64,000 bases of DNA from Dehalococcoidia bacterium (GCA_020356025.1 CP070630.1:389024-453023), one strand, 5' to 3'. Shown: positions 8,969 to 17,646, counted from the stretch's first letter. Made by a program: numbers and translations. Notes: generated from the sequence alone by a model not told the origin.

Positions 8969-9529
8969 TTGAAGTTCTCGCTGAGGTTTGTTCTAATTCT
9001 GACGGCTCTCGTCGCCGCTGCCGTCCTCGTGCTGGCGGTCGCCTGCGGAGGGGATGATGACGAAGAGGGGCCAGCCGCTGGCGATACGCCGGCCGCTGCC
9101 GAGGAGGGCCCGGAGGGCCCCCCGCCGAGTGATGGCGGGCCCCCGGAAGGGCCGCCGCCCGGCGAAGTGGGCGAGTTGCCAGACATCTCTGCCTACCCAG
9201 GTGCCGAGGAGGTTTTCACCGGGACGTTCACCGGGGGAGGGGGATTTCCCATTCCCATGATCGGTGAAGGGGACCTCGATCCCGAGGACTACGGCGCTGT
9301 CCAGTACACCGTGTACGAGACCAGCGACTCGGCTGATAAGGTCATCGACTTCTACAAGGATGAGTTCAAGGACTGGAAAGAGGAATGGACGTTCAGCATG
9401 GAGGAAGGGGGGCAGCAGGGCGAGATAGTGATCTGGAGCAAAGATGACGCGAAGCTCGCCGCTTGGCTGTCGGCCTTCGAGGATGATGGAACGACCAACG
9501 TGATCGTTGCCACGGGAACTAGTGAGTAG
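8969..9529 (+). CDS. small secreted lipoprotein, paralogue 1
   Basis: A 186-residue lipoprotein of unknown function. The start is a TTG at 8969, five bases after GAGGAGGT; no ATG fits the signal peptide. Residues 1-25 form a signal with lipobox LAVAC (Cys26), followed by an acidic, Pro/Gly-rich linker (about 27-65) and a small globular domain. That domain contains YETSDSADKVIDFYKDEF and later IVIWSKDDAKLAAWL. The next gene encodes the same domain with the same signature, so the two are tandem duplicates. Its own promoter lies immediately upstream and a terminator downstream. Confidence 0.82.
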   Translation: MKFSLRFVLILTALVAAAVLVLAVACGGDDDEEGPAAGDTPAAAEEGPEGPPPSDGGPPEGPPPGEVGELPDISAYPGAEEVFTGTFTGGGGFPIPMIGEGDLDPEDYGAVQYTVYETSDSADKVIDFYKDEFKDWKEEWTFSMEEGGQQGEIVIWSKDDAKLAAWLSAFEDDGTTNVIVATGTSE

Positions 9530-9592
9530 CAGAAGCCAAGAGCAACATAGCGCTGCAAGCTGCCTGTGACGGATGAGCGATAGGAGATGGAG

Positions 9593-9621
9593 AGGCCCCT
9601 GGCGACATAGCCCAGGGGCCT
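9593..9621 (+). terminator. hairpin terminator after first lipoprotein gene
   Basis: A perfect 10-base stem, AGGCCCCTGG (9593-9602) with CCAGGGGCCT (9612-9621), and a nine-base loop, followed by TTCCTGTTT. It separates the two lipoprotein transcription units. Confidence 0.75.
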
Positions 9622-9706
9622 TTCCTGTTTCGGATGGGAAGATCGCCGTAGGCTACGATTGCTCCACAATCGTCAGGGGGATGATGGGCGTTGGCCAGTG
9701 TGACGC

Positions 9707-9735
9707 TTGTTGGCGCTCGCGGCAGGGGTTATAAT
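9707..9735 (+). promoter_or_regulatory. sigma70-type promoter for the second lipoprotein gene
   Basis: TTGTTG (9707-9712), 17 bases, then TATAAT (9730-9735). The leader to the ATG at 9777 would be about 35 bases, the same layout as for the upstream paralogue. Confidence 0.65.
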
Positions 9736-9776
9736 CCCTCTGACCGTTCCGCGGCATTATCTTCAGGGGGTGTCAC

Positions 9777-10205
9777 ATGAGACTCCGAACTTGGCTTCTG
9801 CCACTGGTAACGCTGGTCGCTGCCGCCTTTCTCCTGCTGGCCGTCGGCTGCGAGGAGGAAGCGCCGTCGATCGATAAGTACCCGGACGCCGAAAACGCCG
9901 AGAGTGGCAACCGTGGTACCTTCCCCATAGCGTTGCTTGGCGAGGAGCCCCTCGAACCGCACAAGTTCAGAGGGAACATGCGCTATAGGACCTTCGAGAC
10001 CGAGGATTCGGCCGATCAGGTCTTCGATTTCTACAACGGCAAGTTCCAGGGGTGGACCACAGAACTCACCTTTGATGTGGATGAGGCGGGGATGAAAGTC
10101 CGCGTGGCGGTCTGGAGCAAGGACAACCGCAAGTCCGCTGCCTGGATGGCGGCCACGGAGGCTGGGGGAACTACAGAGGTCATCGTGATGACAGGGACTC
10201 GCTAG
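9777..10205 (+). CDS. small secreted lipoprotein, paralogue 2
   Basis: A 142-residue lipoprotein with signal peptide and lipobox LAVGC (Cys25), without the Pro/Gly linker of the upstream paralogue. The domain matches it position by position: FETEDSADQVFDFYNGKF against YETSDSADKVIDFYKDEF, and VAVWSKDNRKSAAWM against IVIWSKDDAKLAAWL, and both end in a V(I)V(A/M)TGT strand. The function is not known to me. Having separate promoters, the pair may be expressed under different conditions. Confidence 0.82.
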   Translation: MRLRTWLLPLVTLVAAAFLLLAVGCEEEAPSIDKYPDAENAESGNRGTFPIALLGEEPLEPHKFRGNMRYRTFETEDSADQVFDFYNGKFQGWTTELTFDVDEAGMKVRVAVWSKDNRKSAAWMAATEAGGTTEVIVMTGTR

Positions 10206-10226
10206 CTTGCTCGCCAAGAGATCAAC

Positions 10227-10416
10227 TCTGTCGTGAGACCAACAATTTCTCCAGCGAAAGGATCCACGAAATCCTTCGTGAGACAGGAATCAAGACTGAG
10301 TTCTGGCACGCAAGCAGTGGTCACCCGCTGGTCAGGGAGGGCGGCCTGAAGTACAGGCGAGCGCTGGGCGAGTACTTGCGGGAAAGGCTGCCGACCCTGG
10401 TGCTACCGCGCTTGTA
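10227..10416 (+). pseudogene. coding fragment without a start (gene remnant)
   Basis: One frame is open from about 10209 to a TAG at 10414-10416. It reads plausibly (DQLCRETNNF, then TEFWHASSGHPLVREGGLKY, then YLRERLPTLV) but has no start codon or ribosome binding site. It lies directly outside the tRNA-derived repeat at 10438. I do not recognise the family. It may be the 3' stump of a gene disrupted when the adjacent island came or went. Confidence 0.35.
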
Positions 10417-10437
10417 GGAAGCTCGCGCACACAACGT

Positions 10438-10483
10438 TGGAGCCGGGGAAGGGATTCGAACCCCCGACCCGCGCTTTTCGAAA
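10438..10483 (-). repeat. duplicated 3' end of tRNA-Thr (attL-like site)
   Basis: The first 40 bases (10438-10477) are identical to 12086-12125, the 3' part of the intact tRNA-Thr gene including encoded CCA and T arm. After one mismatch five more bases match. The 5' half of the tRNA is absent here. Same orientation as the intact gene. This is the usual footprint of an element that integrated into a tRNA 3' end. Confidence 0.8.
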
Positions 10484-10607
10484 TTGCTGACCACGTACTC
10501 TCGTTGGACTCACCGTCATTGACCGAGTCGCTTCGCTTCACCACCCAGGTGAATGCAGCTTGTCTCCCGATCAACGACTAATAAGGGGTGACAGGCAATC
10601 CGGTCAT

Positions 10608-11765
10608 CTAGCCCGCGCCTGAGTTGACAATTCTGTCGGCGAACTTCACCCAGCGCCCGTCGACGTCCGCCAACTGCAGAATCAGAGGCACAAGAATCAC
10701 CGCGTTGTTGAATGCGAAAAATCGTCTGATCCGGACTGACATCGGCCACGTACGCATTTGCTCGACCTCGCGATACGACCTGACCAGCGCATCAAGATCG
10801 TCTTGCGTGCTTTTCCTAGTGGCGCTGTCAAGTTCTTTCGCGAGCTCCCGCTTAAGCGCGCTAATCCGGGGGCTTAGCTTGTCAACGCCCTCAAGGGCAT
10901 CAGCTTTCGCGTCCTTCATTATGAGGTGAAACCGCCACATCGGGACCACGAACGCCAGCACCTCGAACCCGAATGCGATGGCGAGCAGAACCTGATACAA
11001 AGTCCGCCAGTGGTCGTAGTCCAGACCTTCGTCCCAGAAGGGGATCAGCAACGACCAGGTCAAGAGATACGCAGCCGGGATGGCCAGGAGGAGCGCATGA
11101 GTGAAGTAGTAGTCGCCCACCGGCTCCAGACCGCCAACTCCGTCAATATGGCGAGGCTGGACATTGATCTTACCTCCGTCGGTGAAGCGCCAGAAGAACG
11201 CGTACCACACCAGGCGTCCAATCGCTCGGCCCACCAGGTATCCGGCTGCCACACCGCCAATGGTGGCCACACCGCCAATGGTGAGGCTCACGATGTCAGG
11301 CGTGTCACGAAGGACGATCGCAATCGGGAACATGATGAGCATCAGCAACGAGATGAGGACGCCGCCGCGATGCGACCAGCGACATGCCACCTCCTCGGAT
11401 CGGTCAAAGAGGCGCTCGCGGTTCGTCTCTCGCAATTTTAGGACTCGTCGGTCGGCGAGTCGGTTGACCATGCCCTCCATGCGTCGGCGCTGCCCACGAA
11501 CCAGCCACAACCCGGTAACCACCGCGGTGTAGCCGGAGATGGCCATAAAGTCCCACTTCAGAACGTTTCCCCCATGCCGAACCGCCTCGATCAGGATCAG
11601 CACCGCTGGGAGCGCCGAGAGCAGGATCGCCACCCAGAACAGGATCGGCGGTTTGCTCGGCTGCTTGCCGAACCATTCGGGGAGCGAGCTACGGGGATCC
11701 AGCAAGTCGACGATGCCCACTGGTTTGGCTGCCCACGTTTTCCATCTCATCATGGTCACCCCCAC
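10608..11765 (-). CDS. multi-spanning membrane protein of unknown function (cargo of relic island)
   Basis: A 385-residue integral membrane protein I do not recognise. Hydrophobic segments lie at about residues 41-60, 70-88, 137-155, 161-185, 222-246, 258-278 and 355-372. A charged, probably coiled-coil stretch (about 285-345) precedes the last one. No enzyme motif is visible. It is the only gene between the two tRNA-Thr-derived repeats, so it is likely cargo acquired with that island. A sampled line counts 55% GC, somewhat below the flanking genes. No integrase accompanies it. Confidence 0.75.
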   Translation of the reverse strand: MGVTMMRWKTWAAKPVGIVDLLDPRSSLPEWFGKQPSKPPILFWVAILLSALPAVLILIEAVRHGGNVLKWDFMAISGYTAVVTGLWLVRGQRRRMEGMVNRLADRRVLKLRETNRERLFDRSEEVACRWSHRGGVLISLLMLIMFPIAIVLRDTPDIVSLTIGGVATIGGVAAGYLVGRAIGRLVWYAFFWRFTDGGKINVQPRHIDGVGGLEPVGDYYFTHALLLAIPAAYLLTWSLLIPFWDEGLDYDHWRTLYQVLLAIAFGFEVLAFVVPMWRFHLIMKDAKADALEGVDKLSPRISALKRELAKELDSATRKSTQDDLDALVRSYREVEQMRTWPMSVRIRRFFAFNNAVILVPLILQLADVDGRWVKFADRIVNSGAG

Positions 11766-12085
11766 GACGGTGTCGCTCCGCCTATGCTCATCTCATCGTG
11801 ATGCACCTTTGTTCAGGCCGGCGTATCGCGAAGGGACGCTACGAACCCGTGTAGAACTCCGCCATCATATCTGGCGGTGACACGTTGGTCAACGGCCGGT
11901 GATGCCGCAGGGGCTCAAGCGTGCTTCAGACGCGAGGGTTGGCGAGGGAGGAAGCCGCGCGGCCACGAACCAGGCGAGGGCGCTGGCTGGCAGGTGAAGG
12001 GTAGGCAACCCTGGGCCGGGTTGCTGTCAACCGCGGCGAAATCTGCCACTCATGCCCGAGATGGTAGGTTTTCAGATACGAGATC
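11766..12085. other. 320-base non-coding stretch inside the relic island
   Basis: No supported gene. A small dyad CCGCCA/TGGCGG lies near 11861-11878. The only long open frame on the plus strand is the antisense reading of the tRNA and is not a gene. This side may hold what is left of the integration module, but nothing is recognisable. Confidence 0.5.
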
Positions 12086-12160
12086 TGGAGCCGGGGAAGG
12101 GATTCGAACCCCCGACCCGCGCTTTACGAAAGCGCTGCTCTACCCCTGAGCTACCCCGGC
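12086..12160 (-). tRNA. tRNA-Thr (anticodon CGU)
   Basis: A complete cloverleaf on the minus strand: acceptor GCCGGGG (12160-12154) pairs with CCCCGGC; D arm GCTCAGGGGTAGAGC; anticodon stem GCGCT/AGCGC with loop TTCGTAA, so the anticodon is CGT, reading ACG; T arm with GGTTCGAATCC; discriminator T and encoded CCA (12088-12086). It has served as an integration target, as its 3' end is duplicated at 10438. Confidence 0.92.
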
Positions 12161-12239
12161 CCCCTCGATCCTTATCTTAACACCTTGCAGGCGGCGGGAG
12201 AAAACCCCACACATTGTTGCCGCCTGCTGGGCGCGCCAG

Positions 12240-13034
12240 CTATATCATCGTGAAGCCGCCGCCAACACTGAGGCTCTGGCCGGTGATGAAGCTGGCGACG
12301 TCGGAGGCCAGAAAGAGAGCGGCGTTCGCCGTGTCCTCCGCTGTTCCCAGGCGCCGCAAGGGATAGAGCCGCTTGGCCTTCTCCTGCACCTCGGGTGTGA
12401 ACACCTGGAGGCCAACCTTCCACAGGCTGTGCTCGCCTATCTCCTCCTCGCTGCGGGGCACGGTGACGGCGGGACAGACCGCATTGAGGGTGATCCCGTA
12501 GCGGCCCACCTCGCGGGCCAACGACTTCGTGAGGCCTATGACTCCCGCTTTGCAGGCCCCATACACCGCCTCGCGGTACTCCCCCACGCGCCCAGCCTCG
12601 GAGCTTATGCTGACGATGTGGCCGTAGCCGTTTTCCACCATTTGGGGCAGGACAGCCCGCATGCAGTAGATGACGCTCCACAGGTTGACGCTGACTGTCT
12701 TTTCCCAGTCCTCGTGGGGCTGCTCCAGGAAGAGGCGGTCGAGGACCCAGCCCACATTGTTGACCAAGACATGGATGGAGCCGAACTCATCGCTGGCCCG
12801 GCCCACCATAGCCTCCACCTCCTGATACTCAGTCACATCGGTCCTGACAACGATAGTCCTGCCTCCGCCCCCCAGCTTGTTGGCCTCAGACGCCACCTTG
12901 TCGGCCTGACCTTCGTCGATGTCAGCGATGACTACATTGGCCCCCTCGCGGGCGAAGCCTAAGGCGATAGCTCGGCCAATGTTGGATGCGGCGCCGGTGA
13001 CGATAACGGTCTTGCCTGCTAGCTTCAGATCCAT
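12240..13034 (-). CDS. short-chain dehydrogenase/reductase (SDR)
   Basis: A 264-residue classical SDR, probably NAD(P)-dependent oxidation or reduction of a hydroxy/oxo group on an acyl thioester or alcohol. Visible are the cofactor motif TGAASNIG (13-20), NNVG (92-95) and the catalytic triad S145, Y158, K162. The ATG at 13034 is preferred to a GTG three codons earlier because AAGAAGG lies nine bases before it. It is most like 3-oxoacyl-ACP reductase (FabG)-type members, but specificity cannot be read. It is the last gene of the minus-strand catabolic cluster, separated from the next SDR by a strong hairpin. Confidence 0.88.
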   Translation of the reverse strand: MDLKLAGKTVIVTGAASNIGRAIALGFAREGANVVIADIDEGQADKVASEANKLGGGGRTIVVRTDVTEYQEVEAMVGRASDEFGSIHVLVNNVGWVLDRLFLEQPHEDWEKTVSVNLWSVIYCMRAVLPQMVENGYGHIVSISSEAGRVGEYREAVYGACKAGVIGLTKSLAREVGRYGITLNAVCPAVTVPRSEEEIGEHSLWKVGLQVFTPEVQEKAKRLYPLRRLGTAEDTANAALFLASDVASFITGQSLSVGGGFTMI

Positions 13035-13076
13035 GGTATTCACCCTTCTTTACAGCGCTGCGGCCAGCCAAATAGC

Positions 13077-13109
13077 GAGCAGCGGTCTCCGGCCACGAGA
13101 CCGCTGCTC
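13077..13109 (-). terminator. strong hairpin between the two SDR genes
   Basis: A perfect 13-base inverted repeat, GAGCAGCGGTCTC (13077-13089) and its complement (13097-13109), with a seven-base loop. It lies downstream of the SDR at 13256-14161 on the minus strand. The tail after the hairpin is only weakly T-rich. Confidence 0.7.
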
Positions 13110-13255
13110 TGCATCTCAGTTCGTTAGCCCCGCCGGCGGATCGAAATCAGACCCGCAAGGCTCAGGCGTCTTCCGCATTGCCACCGCACTGCCAAGCCTA
13201 ACGGCTAAAGGCCGGGCTCCCTGAGCGCCGGCAGACTCTATTGCTACAACGCTCG

Positions 13256-14161
13256 CTAGCCCAGGGCGGCCACGAGGCGGGCGATCTCTTCGTTGGACTG
13301 GTTGAAGGGCTGTGCCCCCTCCAGCTTCTTGATATCTGCCAGCCGGTCTCGGATGTCCTCGATAGTGACACCCTCAGTGGCTTTCAGGGAGATACCCGGG
13401 CCCTCTACCATGACAGCCCGCGAGAAGTAGCCGGCGCCTGCCACGAAGACGATGCCGCTATCGGTGCATTCCTCTGAGCAGGCGTAGGCCACGATGGGCG
13501 ATACGTAATCCGGCTTCAGCTTCTCCACCAGATCTGGCGGCATCACGCCGGCCGTCATCCGCGTGCCGGCTATGGGGGCGATGGTGTTGACCAGGATGTT
13601 GTATCGGGCGCCTTCCAGCTTGAGGGTGTTCATGAACCCCACCAGGCCCATCTTGGCTGCGGCGTAGTTGGTCTGGCCGAAGTTTCCGTACAGCCCGGAG
13701 GCCGAGGTGGTCATGACGATGCGACCATAGCTGTTCTCCCTCATCACGGGGAAGGCTGCCTTGGTCACGTTGAAGGCACCCTTTAGGTGCACTGCGAACA
13801 CCTTATCGATGTCCTCCTCCTCCATCTTCATGAAGGACTTATCGCGGAGGATACCAGCGTTGTTGATAAGGATGTCCACCTTCCCGAAGGCGTCCATGGC
13901 GGTCTTCACGATGCCCTGGCCGCCCGCCCAGGTGTCCACACCGTCGTAGTTTGGCACCGCCTCGCCTCCAGCAGAGCGGATCTCCTCCACTACCTTGTCC
14001 GCCATTGCGCTGCCGGCGCCGGTGCCATCGAAGGCGCCTCCCAGGTCGTTGACCACCACCTTAGCGCCGCGGGATGCAAGCAGAAGGGCATGCGCGCGCC
14101 CCAGACCGCCGCCGGCACCGGTGACGATGGCCACCCTTCCGTCGAATCGAACATCAGCCAT
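13256..14161 (-). CDS. SDR resembling the (3R)-hydroxyacyl-CoA dehydrogenase part of MFE-2
   Basis: A 301-residue SDR. The start at 14161 follows GAGGAGG with ideal spacing; a longer reading from 14224 has no ribosome binding site. It has TGAGGGLG at 14-21, NNAG at 100-103 and the triad S153, Y166, K170. The VNDLGG after beta-2 and the stretch [25 protein letters not shown] are typical of the HSD17B4/MFE-2 hydroxyacyl-CoA dehydrogenase branch. Its place beside a thiolase and an HMG-CoA-synthase-like protein fits a role in beta-oxidation of an unusual acyl-CoA. The substrate is inferred only. Confidence 0.85.
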   Translation of the reverse strand: MADVRFDGRVAIVTGAGGGLGRAHALLLASRGAKVVVNDLGGAFDGTGAGSAMADKVVEEIRSAGGEAVPNYDGVDTWAGGQGIVKTAMDAFGKVDILINNAGILRDKSFMKMEEEDIDKVFAVHLKGAFNVTKAAFPVMRENSYGRIVMTTSASGLYGNFGQTNYAAAKMGLVGFMNTLKLEGARYNILVNTIAPIAGTRMTAGVMPPDLVEKLKPDYVSPIVAYACSEECTDSGIVFVAGAGYFSRAVMVEGPGISLKATEGVTIEDIRDRLADIKKLEGAQPFNQSNEEIARLVAALG

Positions 14162-14333
14162 GTTTGCCTCCTCTCTGAGACTGGCTACAACAATTACGCA
14201 CCTTGGACAGATACCGCCGTGCATCGCCGACCGCGACGCTTCAGCGGCTATTCGATTGTTCCGCCGAGCACAATCTTACCACCAGCAGCGCCTAGCGCAA
14301 TCCCCCCCGGAATGTTGCCCAGTTGTGCTCCCG

Positions 14334-15239
14334 CTAGAGCACCAGGTAGGTGGCTAGGCTTTCTCTGAGGGGCGTGAGCCGCAGGCCGAGCGTCTCCACC
14401 AGCTCCGAGTTGTCGGCCAAGGCATCCATGGTTATGAAGTCGACAGCATCGGGCGTCAAGGGAGGCCTCGGCAGGAACTGCAGCAGCGCGGACTGGGCCT
14501 TCATCAGCACCTTGGGGATGGGCAGGATGAAGCGCCGCCTGTTCAGCACCTCCAAGCCCGTGCGGACGATTTCCTTCATGGTCAGCACCTCCGGGCCGCC
14601 TATTTCGAGCACTCTGTTGTCTGCTGCCCGGTTGTCCACCGCCTCTGCCACGGCCCAGCCCAGGTCGTCGATGAACACCGGCTGAAGCCGTTGCCTGCTG
14701 CCAACGCCGATGATGGGCACAAAGGGGAGAAAGCGGCTCATCGTCAGGAAACGGTTGAGACTGTGGTCCTCCGGCCCGTAGACCCAGGACGGTCGAAAGA
14801 TAACGTAAGTGATGCCGCTGTCCCTGACGGCTGTTTCCGCCCGCCACTTGGCCCGAAACCAGTGGTACTTGGCGTCGGCCGCGGCGCCGGCGCCACTCAC
14901 GTAGATATAGCGCTGGACGCCCGCTGCCTTGGACGCCTCCACCAGGCGCTCGGTGCCGGCGGCGTCGGTCTCCTCGAAGGTATGGCCTCGCCGCTGATTC
15001 TCGATGGGCGAGTTGGGGAACTGGACGCAGCCGATGACCACTTCCGCTCCCTGAACGGCAGCGGCCAAGCTCGCTGGGTCTCTCACATCCCCCTCACGAT
15101 ACTCGACCTCGATGTCGGGGAAGCGAGTTGTCGCCTTGGCCGCGCTACGGGTCAGCACGGCGACCGGCTTGCCGCGGCGGGCCAGTTCGCGCACGATGCC
15201 GCCGCCCACGAATCCGGTGCCACCTGCTACCAAGATCAT
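14334..15239 (-). CDS. NAD(P)-binding atypical SDR, NDUFA9-like
   Basis: A 301-residue extended/atypical SDR with GGTGFVG at residues 6-12 and a YxxxK-like region degraded to YHWFRAK, as in the NDUFA9 (complex I 39 kDa) and isoflavone-reductase-like families. These bind NADPH and often lack classical SDR activity. A FRPSWVYGPEDHSLNRF stretch is typical. It sits between an SDR and an F420-type oxidoreductase on the same strand, about 60 bases from the latter. It could act on a quinone or a prenyl/sugar substrate; the exact role is open. Confidence 0.82.
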   Translation of the reverse strand: MILVAGGTGFVGGGIVRELARRGKPVAVLTRSAAKATTRFPDIEVEYREGDVRDPASLAAAVQGAEVVIGCVQFPNSPIENQRRGHTFEETDAAGTERLVEASKAAGVQRYIYVSGAGAAADAKYHWFRAKWRAETAVRDSGITYVIFRPSWVYGPEDHSLNRFLTMSRFLPFVPIIGVGSRQRLQPVFIDDLGWAVAEAVDNRAADNRVLEIGGPEVLTMKEIVRTGLEVLNRRRFILPIPKVLMKAQSALLQFLPRPPLTPDAVDFITMDALADNSELVETLGLRLTPLRESLATYLVL

Positions 15240-15299
15240 CTCATCCTCCCTTCGGCCCCCAAGCAGCAGGTCGAGGATGCAGTTGAGTTCGGCCTGTAT

Positions 15300-16322
15300 C
15301 TAGATCGCCTGAAGCTCGCGGATCAGCGCCTTCAACCGCTCTTTATCCCCCTGGTTACGGATGGGGACGGCGAAGGCGATGCGATTCACTATGCCGCTCC
15401 ATCGCTCCTTGATCCTGGCCGCGATCTCGTCATAGGTGCCAATGACGGCGAACTGGTCCAGCATCTCGTCGCTGATCTCCTGCCCCATCTCGGCCCACTT
15501 GCCCGCTGCCGCCAGCCGATGCAGCCTGAGGCAGGTATCACCCCAGCCGTGGATGTCCAGCACGCCCTTGTAGGTTCGGGTGGAGCCGTAGAAGGCGATC
15601 TGAGCGCGGATGGCCTGCCTCTGCCTCTCGACATCCTCTTCCGTCTCGCCGGTGATGATGAAGCCGCCACCGGAGATGTCGATATCCTTGAGGGAGCGGC
15701 CGGCCTTCTTGGCCGCTGCCTCCATGTTGGGCAGGATGACCTCCCGTAGGTACTTGGGCGTGCAGAAGCTGTGCAGGCGGGCGCCGTCGCACAGCTCGCC
15801 CACCAAGCGGCACATATAGGGATTGACCGCCGAGATGTGGATGGCGATGTGAGGATGCTCGATTGGCCCGGGGTTGAAGAAGGGAGTCATCAGGGTGTAG
15901 GTGTAGTGCTTGCCGCGGAAGTTGGGACGGCTCTTGTTCTGCCAGGAGGCCCAGATCGCCCTCAGCACCAGGATGTACTCCCGCAGGCGCGGCCCAGGCG
16001 GCGACGGCCAGGGGGTGCTGTAGCGCCGCTCGTTGTGGCCTTTCACCTGGGTGCCCAGTCCTAGGAGGAGACGCCCCCGCGATAGCGCCTGGATGTCCCA
16101 GGCCATCTGAGCCACCGTCAGGGGGCTGCGCGGGAAGGCGATGGCTACGGCCGAGCCAAGGGTGACCCGCTCGGTGTGCTCGGCGGCGATGGCCAGGGGC
16201 AGGAAGGGATCGTGGCCAACCTCGAACGACAGGACGCCGTCGTAGCCCATCTCCTCGGCCTCCCTGGCGGCGGCCGCGACCTGGTCTAGGCCACCTATCG
16301 GTAGAGCGGTCTCCACTTTCAT
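15300..16322 (-). CDS. LLM-class F420-dependent oxidoreductase (TIGR03617-like)
   Basis: A 340-residue luciferase-like (bacterial luciferase TIM barrel) flavin or F420 enzyme. The sequence opens MKVETALPIGGL, followed by EEMGYDGVLSFEVGHDPFLPLAIAAEHTERV and then GSAVAIAFPRSPLTVAQMAWD, and GRLLLGLGTQVKGHNERRY. These are the hallmarks of the TIGR03617 subgroup assigned to F420. Such enzymes carry out hydride transfer to or from small carbonyls or activated rings. It is at the centre of the minus-strand cluster with SDRs and a thiolase. F420 use is from family knowledge; the substrate is unknown. Confidence 0.87.
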   Translation of the reverse strand: MKVETALPIGGLDQVAAAAREAEEMGYDGVLSFEVGHDPFLPLAIAAEHTERVTLGSAVAIAFPRSPLTVAQMAWDIQALSRGRLLLGLGTQVKGHNERRYSTPWPSPPGPRLREYILVLRAIWASWQNKSRPNFRGKHYTYTLMTPFFNPGPIEHPHIAIHISAVNPYMCRLVGELCDGARLHSFCTPKYLREVILPNMEAAAKKAGRSLKDIDISGGGFIITGETEEDVERQRQAIRAQIAFYGSTRTYKGVLDIHGWGDTCLRLHRLAAAGKWAEMGQEISDEMLDQFAVIGTYDEIAARIKERWSGIVNRIAFAVPIRNQGDKERLKALIRELQAI

Positions 16323-16418
16323 CGAATCTTCCCCTATACCGAGCAGCTACAGCGCCCCGATTCTATTGGCCCCCGCCGAGAGCGTCAAGCCTACGGTCGG
16401 TGGCCAGATGGAGAGAAG

Positions 16419-16448
16419 CGGGGTTCCCGGCACTAGCCGAGAACCCCG
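16419..16448 (-). terminator. hairpin terminator after thiolase gene
   Basis: An inverted repeat CGGGGTTC (16419-16426) / GAACCCCG (16441-16448) with an inner CGGC/GCCG extension, lying between the thiolase stop (16483) and the next gene's start. On the minus strand it is followed by CTTCTCTCC. Confidence 0.6.
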
Positions 16449-16482
16449 TCTGGATGACTAGAGTAGGGTGCTTTCCTCGTCG

Positions 16483-17646
16483 TTAGTCGTGTCGGCCCAG
16501 GATAGTGATCGAGCAGACGGAGGCCGGCCCGCCCAGGTTGTGGGCCATGCCCAGGACGGGGTCTTTCACCTGCATGCCGTCGGCCCGCCCCTGCAACTGC
16601 TTGGTGACCTCGTACAGCATGCGGCAGCCGGTGGCGCCGATGGGGTGGCCGAAGCACTTGAGGCCGCCGCTGGGGTTAACGGGGATGTCACCTTCCACCT
16701 CCGTCAGGCCGTCTCGGACAGCCTCTCCGGCCTTCGGCGGGTCGACGAAGCCCAGGTCGCCCATGTTGAACAGCTCGGTGCTGGTGAAGCAGTCATGCAC
16801 CTCGGCGAAGCCGATCTCCTTAACGGGGTCCTTGACGCCCGCCTCCTCGTAGGCCATGGCGGCCGCCTTCTTTGTGGCCGGGAAGCCCAGCCAGTCGTAG
16901 CCTGGCCGGTACATGGGGAAAGTGGAGTCAACAGCGAGGGCGTTAGCCTTCACCACCACATAGTCGTCCTTATGCTTCATTGTCTTGGCGATCTCCGGTC
17001 GGGTCACCACCAGGGCGGCGGAGCCATCGGACATGGCGCAGCAGTCGAAGCGGCCCAAAGGCCAGGCGATCATCGGGGCCTTCAGGGCATCGTCGATAGT
17101 GATTGCCCGACGGAAGTGGGCCTTAGGGTGGGCGGCGCCATTCTTGTGGTTCTTGACGGCCACGCTCGCCAGGTCCTCCCTGGTCCAGCCCCAGTCGTTG
17201 AAGGCACGAGTCGCAGCCAGAGCGAACAAGGCCGGTGCGCTGGTTCCGCTCATCACTGGGTGGCCTCCCTCCATGGGCAGGCCGCTGGAGCCCGTGTCCA
17301 TAAGCTTCTCCACCCCGCAGGCGACCACGATGTCGTAGGCGCCGGCGGCCACGGCGAAGCAGGCGTTGCGGAAAGCATCCATGCCGGAGGCGCAGAAGTT
17401 CTCCAGTCGGCTAACGGGCTTGCCGAAGAGCTTCATCGGCTCGGCAAAGGTACCTCCCGACATCCCGGTGAAGCTGTACATCACCCCCACCCAGGCTGCC
17501 TCGATGTCCTGGGGGGTGATGCCGGCGTCGTCCAGAGCCTCGTACACCGCCTCTACCAGCAGGTCCTCTTGATCCTTCTCCCAGATCTCACCGAACTTGG
17601 TGCAACCGACGCCGGCGATAGCAACTCGGTCCTTAATCCCTGGCAT
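16483..17646 (-). CDS. SCPx-type thiolase (acetyl-CoA acetyltransferase family)
   Basis: A 387-residue thiolase-fold protein of the sterol-carrier-protein-x/lipid-transfer branch, opening VAIAGVGCTKFG. The nucleophile Cys85 is present in ENFCASGMD, and the C-terminal half has the catalytic His in FGHPIGATG and a Cys in GGPASVCSI, so thiolytic cleavage or condensation should be possible, unlike the aldolase relatives that lost these cysteines. It lies 36 bases downstream of the HMG-CoA-synthase-like/DUF35 gene and is surely cotranscribed. In archaea, thiolase, HMG-CoA synthase and DUF35 form one complex that passes acetoacetyl-CoA internally; a similar assembly is possible here. Confidence 0.88.
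   Translation of the reverse strand: MPGIKDRVAIAGVGCTKFGEIWEKDQEDLLVEAVYEALDDAGITPQDIEAAWVGVMYSFTGMSGGTFAEPMKLFGKPVSRLENFCASGMDAFRNACFAVAAGAYDIVVACGVEKLMDTGSSGLPMEGGHPVMSGTSAPALFALAATRAFNDWGWTREDLASVAVKNHKNGAAHPKAHFRRAITIDDALKAPMIAWPLGRFDCCAMSDGSAALVVTRPEIAKTMKHKDDYVVVKANALAVDSTFPMYRPGYDWLGFPATKKAAAMAYEEAGVKDPVKEIGFAEVHDCFTSTELFNMGDLGFVDPPKAGEAVRDGLTEVEGDIPVNPSGGLKCFGHPIGATGCRMLYEVTKQLQGRADGMQVKDPVLGMAHNLGGPASVCSITILGRHD

Noticed and set aside
10332-10574. 80-codon minus-strand open frame over the tRNA repeat
   Set aside because: It runs through the duplicated tRNA end and has no ribosome binding site.
10484-12085. An integrase or recombinase gene for the tRNA island
   Set aside because: No tyrosine or serine recombinase motif could be found in any frame; the element looks decayed.
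11877-12149. Plus-strand open frame ending GEGIRTPDPRFTKALLYP
   Set aside because: This is the well-known false protein from reading the antisense strand of a tRNA gene; here it covers tRNA-Thr.
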